Shown here: one piece after another, positions 43,751 to 52,648 of the stretch
How the letters are laid out: each line of letters begins with the position of its first letter
Numbering within the stretch: position 1 is the stretch's first letter
Assembly: GCA_024998595.1 (NCBI GenBank)
Contig: JACOEK010000002.1
Span: forward strand, 186,001 to 250,000
Direction: 5' to 3'
Length of the DNA stretch: 64,000 nucleotides
Source of the DNA: Nitrospira sp.
GTDB taxonomy: Bacteria; Nitrospirota; Nitrospiria; Nitrospirales; Nitrospiraceae
Position numbers and translations under genes: made by a program
The notes under the pieces: model-generated
Seen by the model: the letters and a program-made list of their open reading frames with translations, nothing else
Told to the model about the DNA's origin: nothing
Database searches by the model: none

Positions 43751-44571
43751 ACCCCCACCTTTCGGCTTCCAACCTTGTATGTCCGTAACCTCCGCCGCCA
43801 GATCACGAAGCCAACGGCACCGGAGCTTAGAAGCAGCACCGTTCCTGGCTCGGGTGCGCTCGTGGCATAAGCGTTAGGAATGGGCCCACCACTGGATTTT
43901 TCAATCAAGCCATCATAACCCGATGGAGCGAAAATTCCATTGAGCGCAGCACTACCAAAGCTAGGAGCGAAGTTCGATTGATACCCGACTAATGGGCTCG
44001 TGAAGCCTGGTGAAAGTCCACCGAATCCCCAGTTGACCGTACCACGCCCGCAGCAAGTAGGCGCAATCACGGTTATCAGCTCCGCCCCTGACACCGTCCG
44101 CGCCGCGATGCCCAGGCTGCCGGTGCCCTGAAGGTTATTCCCCGTTGTGTTGACGATGGCGCCGCCATTGAGAAAGTCTAATCGAAGGTTTCCTGACGCA
44201 AACCAACCAACGGTGGTCGCGGAAATCGGTAGACTTCTTCTGGTTTCCGGCTCCAAACCCAACCATTGGACCTGACTACCAGAGGCAGTGAGTGCTGGAA
44301 GTGAGGCTACTTGATAGAGATATGTATACTTGCTGGCATCGAAGGCCGCGTCGCCTGGTCTGGGCACATAGGCGCCGGCCAGAATGCCGGCAAAGGAATC
44401 GAATGGAGACAATACAGCATAATTGATGATGCCAAATTGATCGCCGGTGTATCCGGTAAAGCCCGGAATGGCCACAGCCAGGGCCTGTGAGGGCGACGAC
44501 ACAATCGGACATGTCAGCACGATCGCGCAGAGAACAGATCCACGGATCTTCCTCCACAAGAAACGAGTCAT
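43747..44571 (-). CDS. PEP-CTERM surface protein, paralogue
   Basis: A 274-residue paralogue of the 42938 protein. The tail SAPEPGTVLLLSSGAVGF and VIWRRRLRTYK is the PEP-CTERM signal. The body carries PGFTGYTGDQFGIINYAVL, FDSFAGILAGAYVP and SKYTYLYQVAS. A CC pair (APTCCGRG) in the middle is unique to this copy. The ATG at 44571 is preceded by AAGGAGGAAGGT; the frame upstream to 44613 contains this site and was rejected. It is the first gene of the operon running to the deacetylase. Confidence 0.88.
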   Translation of the reverse strand: MTRFLWRKIRGSVLCAIVLTCPIVSSPSQALAVAIPGFTGYTGDQFGIINYAVLSPFDSFAGILAGAYVPRPGDAAFDASKYTYLYQVASLPALTASGSQVQWLGLEPETRRSLPISATTVGWFASGNLRLDFLNGGAIVNTTGNNLQGTGSLGIAARTVSGAELITVIAPTCCGRGTVNWGFGGLSPGFTSPLVGYQSNFAPSFGSAALNGIFAPSGYDGLIEKSSGGPIPNAYATSAPEPGTVLLLSSGAVGFVIWRRRLRTYKVGSRKVGV

Positions 44572-44915
44572 ACCTTCCTCCTTCATCAGGCAACCATACT
44601 GACGGAGCACCATTCGTGAACCGTCGCTGTAGATCTGCGCCCTAAAGCCGCGAGCACGAGTATGGCAGGGACAAGCGGCAACACTCCCCTTTCATGGTAT
44701 GAAGAGGTGGTGCCGACACAGAATTGATTTCTGAGTAGAGTAACCGCTGGGGGGACGATGGTCGATGGAGCACGCATGCTTCCGCCTCACAACCACCTGA
44801 ACAAGCGGCATCGTAAACAATAAAGAGTTGCACAGCAACCAGGACTTTCACCAGGGTGGCAGCTGGTATCTTTCAGTCTCAGCCATCAAGCAGAGCGGAA
44901 AAGCGGATGTGTGAT
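44572..44915. promoter_or_regulatory. Upstream region of the exosortase/PEP-CTERM operon
   Basis: These 344 nt lie between the start of the operon (44571, minus) and the stop of the giant PEP-CTERM gene. No gene is supported. I looked for a sigma-54 promoter (GG-N10-GC), expected because PEP-CTERM loci are often PrsR-controlled, and found no convincing match. Confidence 0.35.
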
Positions 44916-47900
44916 TCACTCCCGGATCGGCTGCGCCGACTTTATCCTCCTCCGCCGCCACTCTATCAGCGCGACGAATCCGGCACCCACCAACAAAATA
45001 GTGCCAGGCTCCGGAGCAGAGCTCGTGGGTCCTGAGACGACGGCTAGCTGTAATGTGCCGAGTGCATCGACAACGCGTACCGACCAGTCTAAGCCCGACG
45101 CCAGAGCCGGCAATGACAAACCAAGTAAATTTCCTCTGATGGTACAGCCAGTGCACGTCAGTACGCCAAACGTGTTGCCTAATGAGGGCGAAAATCCGTT
45201 CAGCAATCCTATCGTGAGGAACCCATTCAAGGTGACAGCGGCTCCTGTCCCTTGCACCGCAAGAAGGCCGTAGTTATTCAAGCCTGCCAAGATGACACCA
45301 AAAGTCCCACCAAATCCCTGCGCGTACTGTCCCTTAATCGTGAGCGTCCCCAGCCCATTGTTTCCGGGCAGGAGGAGCCCTCCGCTGTTCTGGACTATTC
45401 CCTGAATTGTCCCGGTCCCCGTTAATGCCCCCGCCTGAAGACTGACATTGTGCGCAAACATCCCGTTGACGATCGTCTGGGCCGCTGCCGCATTCTGCAC
45501 GTAACTCCCGGTGCCCGACACTCCTCCAACGGCACCGACACCAGCACCGACCTCGAACGTCCCATAATTTGCCACCGTGCCGTGATTGATCAGCGTAGCC
45601 ACGCCATTGACCGCAACCTGAAATGTTCCGGAGTTCACCAGATTGCCATGGTTGGTGAAGGTCCCTGCATCGACTCGCGTGTTGCCCGCATTTGCAAAGG
45701 TGCCGCTGTTGACGATCGCCGGTGTCGCCGGCACTGGTGGGGCAGAGCGCGTCTGAGTGTAGGTGCCCGTTGCCCCAACGGTGATTGTGCCCTCGTTCGT
45801 GACACGGCCCCCGCCGTTAGAGAATGTACCGTCGATTTGCGTCGTACCTCCGGCCTGCTGAATATACTGTCCACCAACTGCGGGCGGAGCGCCATGCTCC
45901 AGCCTCGGGAAGTTGCCGAACGACGTTCCCTCGCCGATACGCACCTGACCCGCGTTGGTGAAGGTGCCGGTATTTAGGGTCGTGCTCGGCACAGGCGTGC
46001 TCGAGCCGGGCAAACGATCTTGGAGGTATTGGCCGGTTGTGCCGATTGTGATTGCACCCGCGTTGGACATTTGGCCACCGAGGTTCACAAACATGCTGGC
46101 GATCTCGGTCTTGCCACTTGCCAATTGGACGTACTGGCCCGTGTTGAAGAAAGACGACTGGCCGGAAAGACTAACCCGGCCTTCGTTCTGAAAGAGCACT
46201 GCATTACGAGTTCCCCCCCCAGCCGATTGGGTATATGTGCCCGTGGTTCCAACCGCGATCGTGCCTTCATTCGAGACGGAACCGCGGTTGTCAAAGCCAC
46301 CGTCGATCCGGGTCCTGCCGCCAACCTCCTGGAGATACAGCGCAGACACTGTACCATCACCCGACGAGATGTCGCGGGTGTTGCTGAACAATGCGCCCTG
46401 CCCGATGTTCACCTGGCCCTTATTGTTCCGGAAGTCCCCATTGTTCTCGAACACCCCGGCGTTGATATTCGTCGTCCCGGCAGCGATAAAGGTGCCGTTG
46501 ATGAACGATGTCCTCTCGCCGATGCGCACCTGGCCCGTACTGGTAAAGGTGCCGGTGTTGACCGTGGTAGGCGGAACGAGTAAACGAGGGCTCGATTCTT
46601 GGTGATAATGTCCCGTTGTCCCGATGCTCACAGTGCCTGAGTTCTCCACCCGGCTACTGTTAGCAAAGCTGCCGTCGATCCACGTCGTACCGCTCGCCTG
46701 TTGCACATACAGTCCCGACGGTGATGGATGGATCTCGACCATGGCATTGCCGAATACTGTACCCTGGCCAATGCGCACCTGGCCTGCATTGGTAAACGTT
46801 CCGGGATTGTTCGTGGCAGAGGGCGACGACACACCTGCCACCTGACTGTACACGCCCGTCGAACTCACAGTTATCACTCCTCCGTTCTGCACCTCACCGA
46901 TGTTCGTGAAATTTCCCTCAATTCTCGTCGTGGCACCGAACGGCTGAGCATAGAACGACGGAACATAGAATCGGCTGTCTGTGTTGGTAAAGGAAGCGCC
47001 TGCTCCGATGCTCACCGTGCCCGTGTTGGAAAAGCCTCTCTTGTTATCGAAGATCCCGGTGTTGATGTTCGTCGTCCCGAAATTCGTAAAGGTGCCGGTG
47101 TTAACTGTGATGGGAGTTATGCCCGCAGAAGTTGAGGTTTGGCTATACGTCCCTGTCGTTCCAATCGTGAACGTGCCGGAGTTCGCCACGCTGCCCTGAT
47201 TGGTGAAGACGCCTGTCGCAATGTTGGTGGTGCCGCCATTGGTGAAAGTGCCGAAATTACTTGTTAGACCACCGGGGTTCGGCCCAGGACCTGGGAAGGC
47301 ATTCTCAGTTTGATGTTCGTAGAGGCCGCTCGTCCCGACGGTAAGGTGGCCGACGTTATACACCTGTCCGCCGTTGTGAAATATTGCATCAATCTGAGTC
47401 ATACCGGTTTGACTATAGATCCCAAAGGGCCTATTTGAGAATTCGCCCGTGGCGATGTGTACCAACCCTGCATTATTAAATACCTGGTCACGGTTAACCG
47501 TGGTTGGTGTCACCGACGAATTAGAGTCCTGACGTTGAATATATTGTCCCGTTTCGAAAATTGTGAAGCCGTAACTGTTGTGCTCCACCGCCCCTTTGTT
47601 GATAAAGGTCCCAGCTATGTGAGTAGTGCCATCGAGATTCCAATAGAAGCCGGATGCCAGGTTGATAAAGCGTGCCCCTTCCAAGATAGAGACGGTCCTA
47701 TTGTTGATAAACTGGCTCGAGTTGATGATGGTCCCCGAATTGATCACCGCGCCGCCAAACGTAAATGGAAGGAGGCTGCCATTGTTGAACTGGCTGGAGT
47801 TATGAAACGACGCCTGGGACTCAATGTTGATGGACCCTTGATTACTGAAAGGAACTGAATTGTCGCCAGGCGTGGACGGAGTGATGGTAATCGTATTCCC

Positions 47901-48020
47901 ATCTGGATTCGGATTGGGTGCGATCTGAATGGCGAGAAGCTCAGCCGGCACCATTGCCAGTAGCGTCAGTATCAAGATGCACACAATTCGAAGACGAATA
48001 ACAGAATGAGGAGGGATCAT
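44916..48020 (-). CDS. Giant repeat-rich PEP-CTERM protein with beta-helix-like passenger
   Basis: A 1034-residue exported protein. After the signal peptide (IVCILILTLLAMVPAELLA), about 850 residues are Asn/Gly/Thr-rich repeats with recurring units NTGTFTNAGQVRIGEGTSF, YIQQAGGTTQIDGTFSN and NEGTITVGTTGTYTQ. These should fold as a beta-helix like autotransporter passengers. GGLLLPGNNGLGTLTIKG resembles a passenger-associated C-terminal repeat, but no beta-barrel follows. Instead the protein ends in SAPEPGTILLVGAGFVAL and IEWRRRRIK, a PEP-CTERM tail. The ATG at 48020 has GGAGGTCGAAC upstream. It is probably a surface fibre anchored via exosortase. The gene looks lower in GC than its neighbours by eye. 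Confidence 0.9.
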   Translation of the reverse strand: MIPPHSVIRLRIVCILILTLLAMVPAELLAIQIAPNPNPDGNTITITPSTPGDNSVPFSNQGSINIESQASFHNSSQFNNGSLLPFTFGGAVINSGTIINSSQFINNRTVSILEGARFINLASGFYWNLDGTTHIAGTFINKGAVEHNSYGFTIFETGQYIQRQDSNSSVTPTTVNRDQVFNNAGLVHIATGEFSNRPFGIYSQTGMTQIDAIFHNGGQVYNVGHLTVGTSGLYEHQTENAFPGPGPNPGGLTSNFGTFTNGGTTNIATGVFTNQGSVANSGTFTIGTTGTYSQTSTSAGITPITVNTGTFTNFGTTNINTGIFDNKRGFSNTGTVSIGAGASFTNTDSRFYVPSFYAQPFGATTRIEGNFTNIGEVQNGGVITVSSTGVYSQVAGVSSPSATNNPGTFTNAGQVRIGQGTVFGNAMVEIHPSPSGLYVQQASGTTWIDGSFANSSRVENSGTVSIGTTGHYHQESSPRLLVPPTTVNTGTFTSTGQVRIGERTSFINGTFIAAGTTNINAGVFENNGDFRNNKGQVNIGQGALFSNTRDISSGDGTVSALYLQEVGGRTRIDGGFDNRGSVSNEGTIAVGTTGTYTQSAGGGTRNAVLFQNEGRVSLSGQSSFFNTGQYVQLASGKTEIASMFVNLGGQMSNAGAITIGTTGQYLQDRLPGSSTPVPSTTLNTGTFTNAGQVRIGEGTSFGNFPRLEHGAPPAVGGQYIQQAGGTTQIDGTFSNGGGRVTNEGTITVGATGTYTQTRSAPPVPATPAIVNSGTFANAGNTRVDAGTFTNHGNLVNSGTFQVAVNGVATLINHGTVANYGTFEVGAGVGAVGGVSGTGSYVQNAAAAQTIVNGMFAHNVSLQAGALTGTGTIQGIVQNSGGLLLPGNNGLGTLTIKGQYAQGFGGTFGVILAGLNNYGLLAVQGTGAAVTLNGFLTIGLLNGFSPSLGNTFGVLTCTGCTIRGNLLGLSLPALASGLDWSVRVVDALGTLQLAVVSGPTSSAPEPGTILLVGAGFVALIEWRRRRIKSAQPIRE

Positions 48021-48471
48021 GTTCGACCTCCTTCCAGATCGGATGTCGGCCTAGCTGTTGTGGCAAGAGGGCGCTTGCCGCAATCCTACGCCTGCCAGCC
48101 AACAGTCTCAAGCGCGAGGTACCACGTATAGGTTCCTCCTGGCCCTTCTGAAATTTCCACTGATTGTCGTATTAGAACTCTGTATCGGACTTTCCATAGC
48201 TCTATCAGTTCGGCTCCTGCCATTTAGCTCGGAGCAGTTCCATGACACGGTGGAATGAGCCCATTCAGTGTGCTCCGGCTCTGACAATTTTTGATGGAGC
48301 TGATTGGAAGGAGCTGGTGCTTTCAGAAGGACCGAGTGGCCAGTGAAAGGCAATCGCAAACCCTGCACAACGGGAACGGATGGGTGAGACACACCTGGTG
48401 GTTAGAAGGACTGACTACCGGAGCATTGTCAGCCGTTATCCCAGTGGAGGGATCGACACCGGAAAGTACTC
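48021..48471. promoter_or_regulatory. Upstream region of the giant PEP-CTERM gene
   Basis: These 451 nt contain no supported gene; a 66-codon plus-strand frame with a hydrophobic centre lacks a ribosome-binding site. GGCAAG (48062-48067) and CTTGCC (48074-48079) form a small hairpin about 40 nt from the start codon, which may lie in the leader. Confidence 0.35.
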
Positions 48472-49287
48472 TCAGCCCCGAACTGAAAGTCCCTGCCTGA
48501 TCTGCTTCCACCGCCAAGCAACAATGCCGAGGGCACCGGATCCGATGAGTAACAGGGTGCCCGGTTCAGGGGCGCTGGCGATAGGAACGGACGCAAACAT
48601 ACTCATTGGACCAACAAATGTACCTCCCGGTCCGAGAACCTCTCCCTGTAGCAATCCGGTCGTAAATGTCGGGCCGTTGCTTGATTGGAAGCCGAATATC
48701 GGCGTTGTAATACCAGCTGTGAGTCCCTGATTGAGGAACGTCGAATAGGGATGAGTCTGGCCCCCGAACGGGTTGGACAGAATTTCCATTCGCTCAGGAC
48801 CGGAGACCGTCCGCGCTCCAATCCCGAAGCTTTGAGTCCCCTGAAGATTGTTGCCGCTCGCGTTGACGATAGATCCCCCATTGAGAAAGTCGAGGCGAAA
48901 GCTCCCCGAAGCGAATGATCCGGTCGAGGTCGTGGAAACAGGAGTTACTACTGAAGCTTGCGGTTGAAAGCTGGTCCATACCACATGCGAAGAAGGGGGA
49001 TTGGCAACTTGATAGAGATAGGTGTACTTGCTGGAATCAAGTCCCGGATTGCCCTGTGCGGGAACATAGGCTTGGGATAACATCGTGCCGAACGGATCGA
49101 ACGGAGGCAGGACAGCATAGTTCACTGTCGCAGCTATCGTGGAAGACACCGAAAACGGCACATCATTGCCTGTAAACCCGTATAGCGGAACGGCATGAGC
49201 CGTGGTGTGCGCGAATGGCGAGAGCAATCCGCAGACCGCCACGCACACTATGGACACGCTTAGCTTCTTCCAATTGAATCGATTCAT
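48472..49287 (-). CDS. PEP-CTERM surface protein, paralogue
   Basis: A 271-residue paralogue of the 42938 and 43747 proteins. It has a signal peptide (VSIVCVAVCGLLSPFAHTTAHA) and the tail SAPEPGTLLLIGSGALGIVA followed by WRWKQIRQG. Shared core segments are YGFTGND, VNYAVLPPFD, SKYTYLYQVAN and RLDFLNGGSIVN. An insertion (PFSVSSTIAATVNYAVL) differs from the others. The start at 49287 is preceded by AAGAGAGTGGGACGC. It stands apart from the main operon, separated by the giant gene, and has its own upstream region (49288-49518). Confidence 0.87.
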   Translation of the reverse strand: MNRFNWKKLSVSIVCVAVCGLLSPFAHTTAHAVPLYGFTGNDVPFSVSSTIAATVNYAVLPPFDPFGTMLSQAYVPAQGNPGLDSSKYTYLYQVANPPSSHVVWTSFQPQASVVTPVSTTSTGSFASGSFRLDFLNGGSIVNASGNNLQGTQSFGIGARTVSGPERMEILSNPFGGQTHPYSTFLNQGLTAGITTPIFGFQSSNGPTFTTGLLQGEVLGPGGTFVGPMSMFASVPIASAPEPGTLLLIGSGALGIVAWRWKQIRQGLSVRG

Positions 49288-49518
49288 GCGTCCCACTCTC
49301 TTGCCGAAAGTCACTTTATTACAGGCCTCCACGACAATGAAAGCCCACTTCAAGAAAACTCTGTACGAGATCCGACAACGTAATTAGGAAAAGCCTTCTC
49401 CTGCTTCCCTACCTGGCCCTCTACTCACTGCACTCTATTCGGAATGCCATCCTTTCGCAACTAGCAAGCGGGGGGCGTATCCTCAAACACATCAGGACAG
49501 AACAACCGTTTCCGCTGT

Positions 49519-49908
49519 TCATGACGCTGACCGGCGTTGTGACTCTTTCAACGCCGCCGTGATAGCTGCTTTCGTGCGCAGACGCTCGTTTGCCGCCACC
49601 GTTCGCTCCAAGGCCTCTGACAGCGATTTGCGCTGGCTATCGACGTCTCGTTGCGACTCTTCCATGGCCGCCGTAATCGAGGCCTTCTTATACTGGCGTT
49701 TCGCTGCCTCGACGGTTCGCACCAACGCGGCTGAAATCTTTGGCGAGCTCTTCATCGCCCCTTTCCGTTGGGATATTTCCATCGCTGTTGTCACACCTTC
49801 CTTCTTCTGTCGCTGTTTGGCCGCCAAGGCTTTGCGGGCCAGCGGACTGGGGGACGTGGTGCGCTTCTTTATCTCGCCGGTCTTGGAGAGACCTTTTGAA
49901 GTATTCAT
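49519..49908 (-). CDS. Small basic protein with three internal repeats
   Basis: A 129-residue Lys/Ala/Ser-rich protein with no signal peptide. Three related segments repeat at roughly 35-residue spacing: ALAAKQRQKKEGVTTAMEIS, TVEAAKRQYKKASITAAMEE and TVAANERLRTKAAITAALKE, each followed by SQR. They look helical and basic, suggesting nucleic acid or membrane binding. I do not recognise the family. The ATG at 49908 has GGAGGGAAGACAAG upstream; the longer frame to 49992 has no comparable site. Confidence 0.7.
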   Translation of the reverse strand: MNTSKGLSKTGEIKKRTTSPSPLARKALAAKQRQKKEGVTTAMEISQRKGAMKSSPKISAALVRTVEAAKRQYKKASITAAMEESQRDVDSQRKSLSEALERTVAANERLRTKAAITAALKESQRRSAS

Positions 49909-50108
49909 CTTGTCTTCCCTCCTCATCGGGACGTGGTTGCGTCCTACGCTGCTAACATTGCATGGAATTACACCAGCATTATACCAAGGCATTCCATGAA
50001 GGATGGCCGCTCATTAGGTGAAACCTCGGGAGACGTCGACAGTGGCATTGTGTTCCCCGAATCATCGCGGCATACTGGGCTTACATTCTATCCCTGAAGG
50101 ACGACGCG

Positions 50109-50543
50109 ATGCTGACACGACTCTGTTGCTCTGGATTGGTCCTGGCTCTATTGTCCATCGCACCAAGCCGGACCTTGGCTGAATCGACAAGTACGGGCAC
50201 TGGCCTGAAGGGTGATGCCACGCGAGGCCAGGTCCTCTTCAATGGTAAGGGCATTTGTCACTACTGTCACGGCGTGGATGGAGTGATCGACAAGAAACCT
50301 GCACTCAAGCCGGAAACTGTGGCAGCCATCGCGAAGCAGGCCGCTTCTGCGCCGGATCTGCGCAATCGCGCGGTGCAAACCCTAAAAGACAACAAGGCCC
50401 GCTTTCGCGCGATCCGGGAGGGACATCCGGGAGGTGGCATGTTTCCAGACTCGACGCTGAGCGATCAAGAGATCACGGACATTCTCGCCTATCTTGCGGC
50501 GCTCAGGCAAAGCGCTTCCACTCCGGGGAAAAGTCCATACTGA
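50109..50543 (+). CDS. Periplasmic monohaem cytochrome c
   Basis: A 144-residue exported cytochrome. The signal peptide ends near APSRTLAES. CHYCH (in GICHYCHG) binds the haem; HPGGGMFPDSTLSD gives the probable axial Met. The class I ending (DQEITDILAYLAALRQ) is present. It has a longer insertion between the haem site and the Met than the paralogous pair at 7193 and 55580, so it is a separate subtype. AAGGACGACGCG precedes the ATG. It stands alone, divergent from the repeat protein. Confidence 0.9.
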   Translation: MLTRLCCSGLVLALLSIAPSRTLAESTSTGTGLKGDATRGQVLFNGKGICHYCHGVDGVIDKKPALKPETVAAIAKQAASAPDLRNRAVQTLKDNKARFRAIREGHPGGGMFPDSTLSDQEITDILAYLAALRQSASTPGKSPY

Positions 50544-50693
50544 CCGCAATCGGCATCTGCCACCGGGACACATTCCACTTCGCAGCGGCGCAAATACATG
50601 CGGCAACGTATTCGCCTGTGGATCAAGATCCTTCGTTTACCGAGCATCACTCACTTCGGCGAACGTCGTCCATGGGGTCATCGCCCTGACTCC

Positions 50694-50912
50694 TTAATTG
50701 AGTCGTGCTTTGTCACGTTTCTCCAAAAGCTGCCTCACGCCTTCGGGGGTCTCCATCTTTCGCCGATGTTCAAGGATGAGCGCGTCGATGTGCTCCCCGC
50801 ACATGACACATCGCCATCCCATCTGATTGACCTCGCGCATCTCTACCGGCACCATGAATCCGCCGCAACGGAGACATCGGTCCCGCGCAATGTGCGCCGC
50901 GTGAGTCGCCAT
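50694..50912 (-). CDS. Small two-knuckle zinc-ribbon protein
   Basis: A 72-residue cytoplasmic protein. RCLRCGG and RCVMCGE are two CxxC knuckles 22-24 residues apart, expected to hold one Zn2+. The C-terminus is a charged helix (EHRRKMETPEGVRQLLEKRDKA). The function is unknown. The start at 50912 (MATHAAHIA) was chosen over 51041 because the upstream extension is Phe-rich and overlaps the divergent region. The nucleotidyltransferase gene starts 183 nt away in the opposite direction. Confidence 0.7.
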   Translation of the reverse strand: MATHAAHIARDRCLRCGGFMVPVEMREVNQMGWRCVMCGEHIDALILEHRRKMETPEGVRQLLEKRDKARLN

Positions 50913-51094
50913 GTATGGTCTCGCCTTTCTGTTGAACGTGGATATCGTCGACAACTGCCCATTGCAGGACGAATGGACAAAAAAGGATTCATCAAACACC
51001 AGTCGGAATCTCAGCTCCACCTCGAACTCGCTGAAACACACTCTTCCCTACTTGACGTGGACGGCTGGCTCGTTCAAGTTGCCACATTGCAACC

Positions 51095-51775
51095 ATGGCA
51101 CACGCTCACCCGCCTCCAACCGACACCTGCATCCTGAAAGTCATTGTCGGCTCACATGCCCATGGCCTGGCCAGACCGGATAGCGACAAAGATTTTCGTA
51201 GCGTCTTCGTGCTGCCCACCGCCGAATTGTTCCGTGTCGGCTTCAAATACCAAGGCACGCGGATGATGAAGGAGGAAGACGATGAGACCGCCTGGGAAAT
51301 CGGGCACTTTCTCCAACTCGCGTTACAGGGCCATCCACTGGTGTTGGAAACATTAGTAGCACCGGTTGTCACAATGGACGACTGGGGAGCGGAACTTCGA
51401 CAACTGTTTCCACGTCTCTGGTCGGCGCAGGCGGCCTATGATGCCTTCCTGAATTACTGCGACAACCAACGCAAAAAGATGCTCGAGAGAAAAGACGGCC
51501 GACCGGAGAAGTACGCCGCAGCCTATGTGCGGGTACTCTTCAATCTTTGTGAATTGTTGGAACGGGGAACCTTCAGCATCAGGATCTCGGAAACGCCAGT
51601 CGGTGAAGCGGTGCTCAGAATCAAGGCCGGGCACTATCGCCCCGGGGAAGTCATCGACATGGGAGAGCACTGGAGAGAAACGGCTGCCCGCCGATTGAAC
51701 GCTTGCTCCCAACAGGCCCACCCAGAAATAGCCGATGCGTTTCTCTTGAGAATTCGCAAGGCCTTTCTCGGATAA
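51095..51775 (+). CDS. Nucleotidyltransferase-fold protein (COG3541-like)
   Basis: A 226-residue protein with a DNA polymerase beta-type nucleotidyltransferase core. GSHAHGLARPDSDKDFRSVFV is the GS-x4-G-x4-SD-x-D motif, with Asp residues that bind Mg2+. The C-terminal half is helical and contains a C-terminal NYCDNQRKKMLERKDGRPEK segment, typical of the YcgL/COG3541 group. It may nucleotidylate proteins or RNA; the target is unknown. The ribosome-binding site is weak, so the exact start is uncertain. Confidence 0.8.
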   Translation: MAHAHPPPTDTCILKVIVGSHAHGLARPDSDKDFRSVFVLPTAELFRVGFKYQGTRMMKEEDDETAWEIGHFLQLALQGHPLVLETLVAPVVTMDDWGAELRQLFPRLWSAQAAYDAFLNYCDNQRKKMLERKDGRPEKYAAAYVRVLFNLCELLERGTFSIRISETPVGEAVLRIKAGHYRPGEVIDMGEHWRETAARRLNACSQQAHPEIADAFLLRIRKAFLG

Positions 51776-51986
51776 CCAGACCCATGCCCCAGACCGCCTT
51801 ACACGGCAAAAATCTGTCCGAACGGCACTTATCCCGTCTCGCTGAAAAAGAACCCGCTTCCGTGTAGAGATCAGGCCTGCCGACCGAGCGAGACCCATCC
51901 GGACACCCCGGCACATTCTCACCGGATGTCCCGCGCCTCCCGTTCATCGGGCTCCCATTGGAGCCGTGCCTCATACTGGCACCGAG

Positions 51987-52253
51987 ATGGAAGCGCGTCC
52001 CTTCGGAACTGATCCCGAAACCGGCACAGGCGCAACCCCTGAACCAACTCTTCGTTGCACGGAAGCGGGATGCCCTGAACTTATCCTGCTTCCACCTCCC
52101 TTCATCTATTATCTGTGTAATCACGCTGAGCCTGAAATCAATGAGGTAATTGGCCCCAATGCCGCACCACCGTGCTGTCCCGTATCGCCCCACTGGGATG
52201 ACGATCCAGCGTGCCTTCTCCCCCAGATAAATCAACTTCGCGGCTCCAGATGA
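51987..52253 (+). CDS. Possible small Cys-rich protein
   Basis: An 88-residue frame beginning MEARPFGTDPETG, with a Pro-rich and acidic composition and cysteines in RCTEAGCPEL, YYLCNHAEP and PCCPV that could bind a metal. There is no clear ribosome-binding site, and the reverse strand also has an open frame here (51651-52256), so coding is uncertain. A GTG at 51966 is an alternative start. I call it only tentatively. Confidence 0.3.
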   Translation: MEARPFGTDPETGTGATPEPTLRCTEAGCPELILLPPPFIYYLCNHAEPEINEVIGPNAAPPCCPVSPHWDDDPACLLPQINQLRGSR

Positions 52254-52445
52254 CAAGACGTTTCACGATGCCCCCTGGCATCGAGCCTGCAATGGCTCAC
52301 GGGTGTACAAGCCGTTGAAGCCGGGCGAAGACACCACCGGGACATTCATAGGATAGACGGCATCCTCAACAGGCATCTGCCGAAATCGAGACGGGTCAGA
52401 CGACGATCGATCGACGCAAAGGTCTCCTCAACGAAAGGAGCGCCC

Positions 52446-52595
52446 ATGTTCAAGCATCCTCGGTATCTGGATATTCCCTGGGAAATGCACTGGCACCGGG
52501 AGGATACGTCCGGTCACCACTGGTGGTTGATGCTGCTCGTGATCGTCGCGGCACTGTTTCTCATCGGCGTCGGAGTGACGAGCGGATTGTGGTAA
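52446..52595 (+). CDS. Small membrane protein
   Basis: A 49-residue protein. GAAAGGAGCGCCC gives a good ribosome-binding site. Residues 1-25 are His/Trp-rich and hydrophilic (HPRYLDIPWEMHWHRED), and residues 26-47 form one transmembrane helix (WWLMLLVIVAALFLIGVGV). It probably sits in the inner membrane with a short soluble N-terminus. The next gene (phosphoribosyltransferase) starts 53 nt downstream, so it may lead the operon 52446-58852. Confidence 0.65.
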   Translation: MFKHPRYLDIPWEMHWHREDTSGHHWWLMLLVIVAALFLIGVGVTSGLW

Positions 52596-52648
52596 TCCGA
52601 TCACGGCTTGGTGTTCCCATTGGGACACGCTCGGAGGAATGGAACGTG

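Noticed and set aside
44572-44915. Possible sigma-54 promoter of the exosortase operon
   Set aside because: No GG-N10-GC element with acceptable flanks was found; spacing fails at the best candidates.
48058-48258. 66-codon plus-strand frame with hydrophobic centre
   Set aside because: It lies in the leader of the giant PEP-CTERM gene, has no ribosome-binding site and no match to a known membrane protein.
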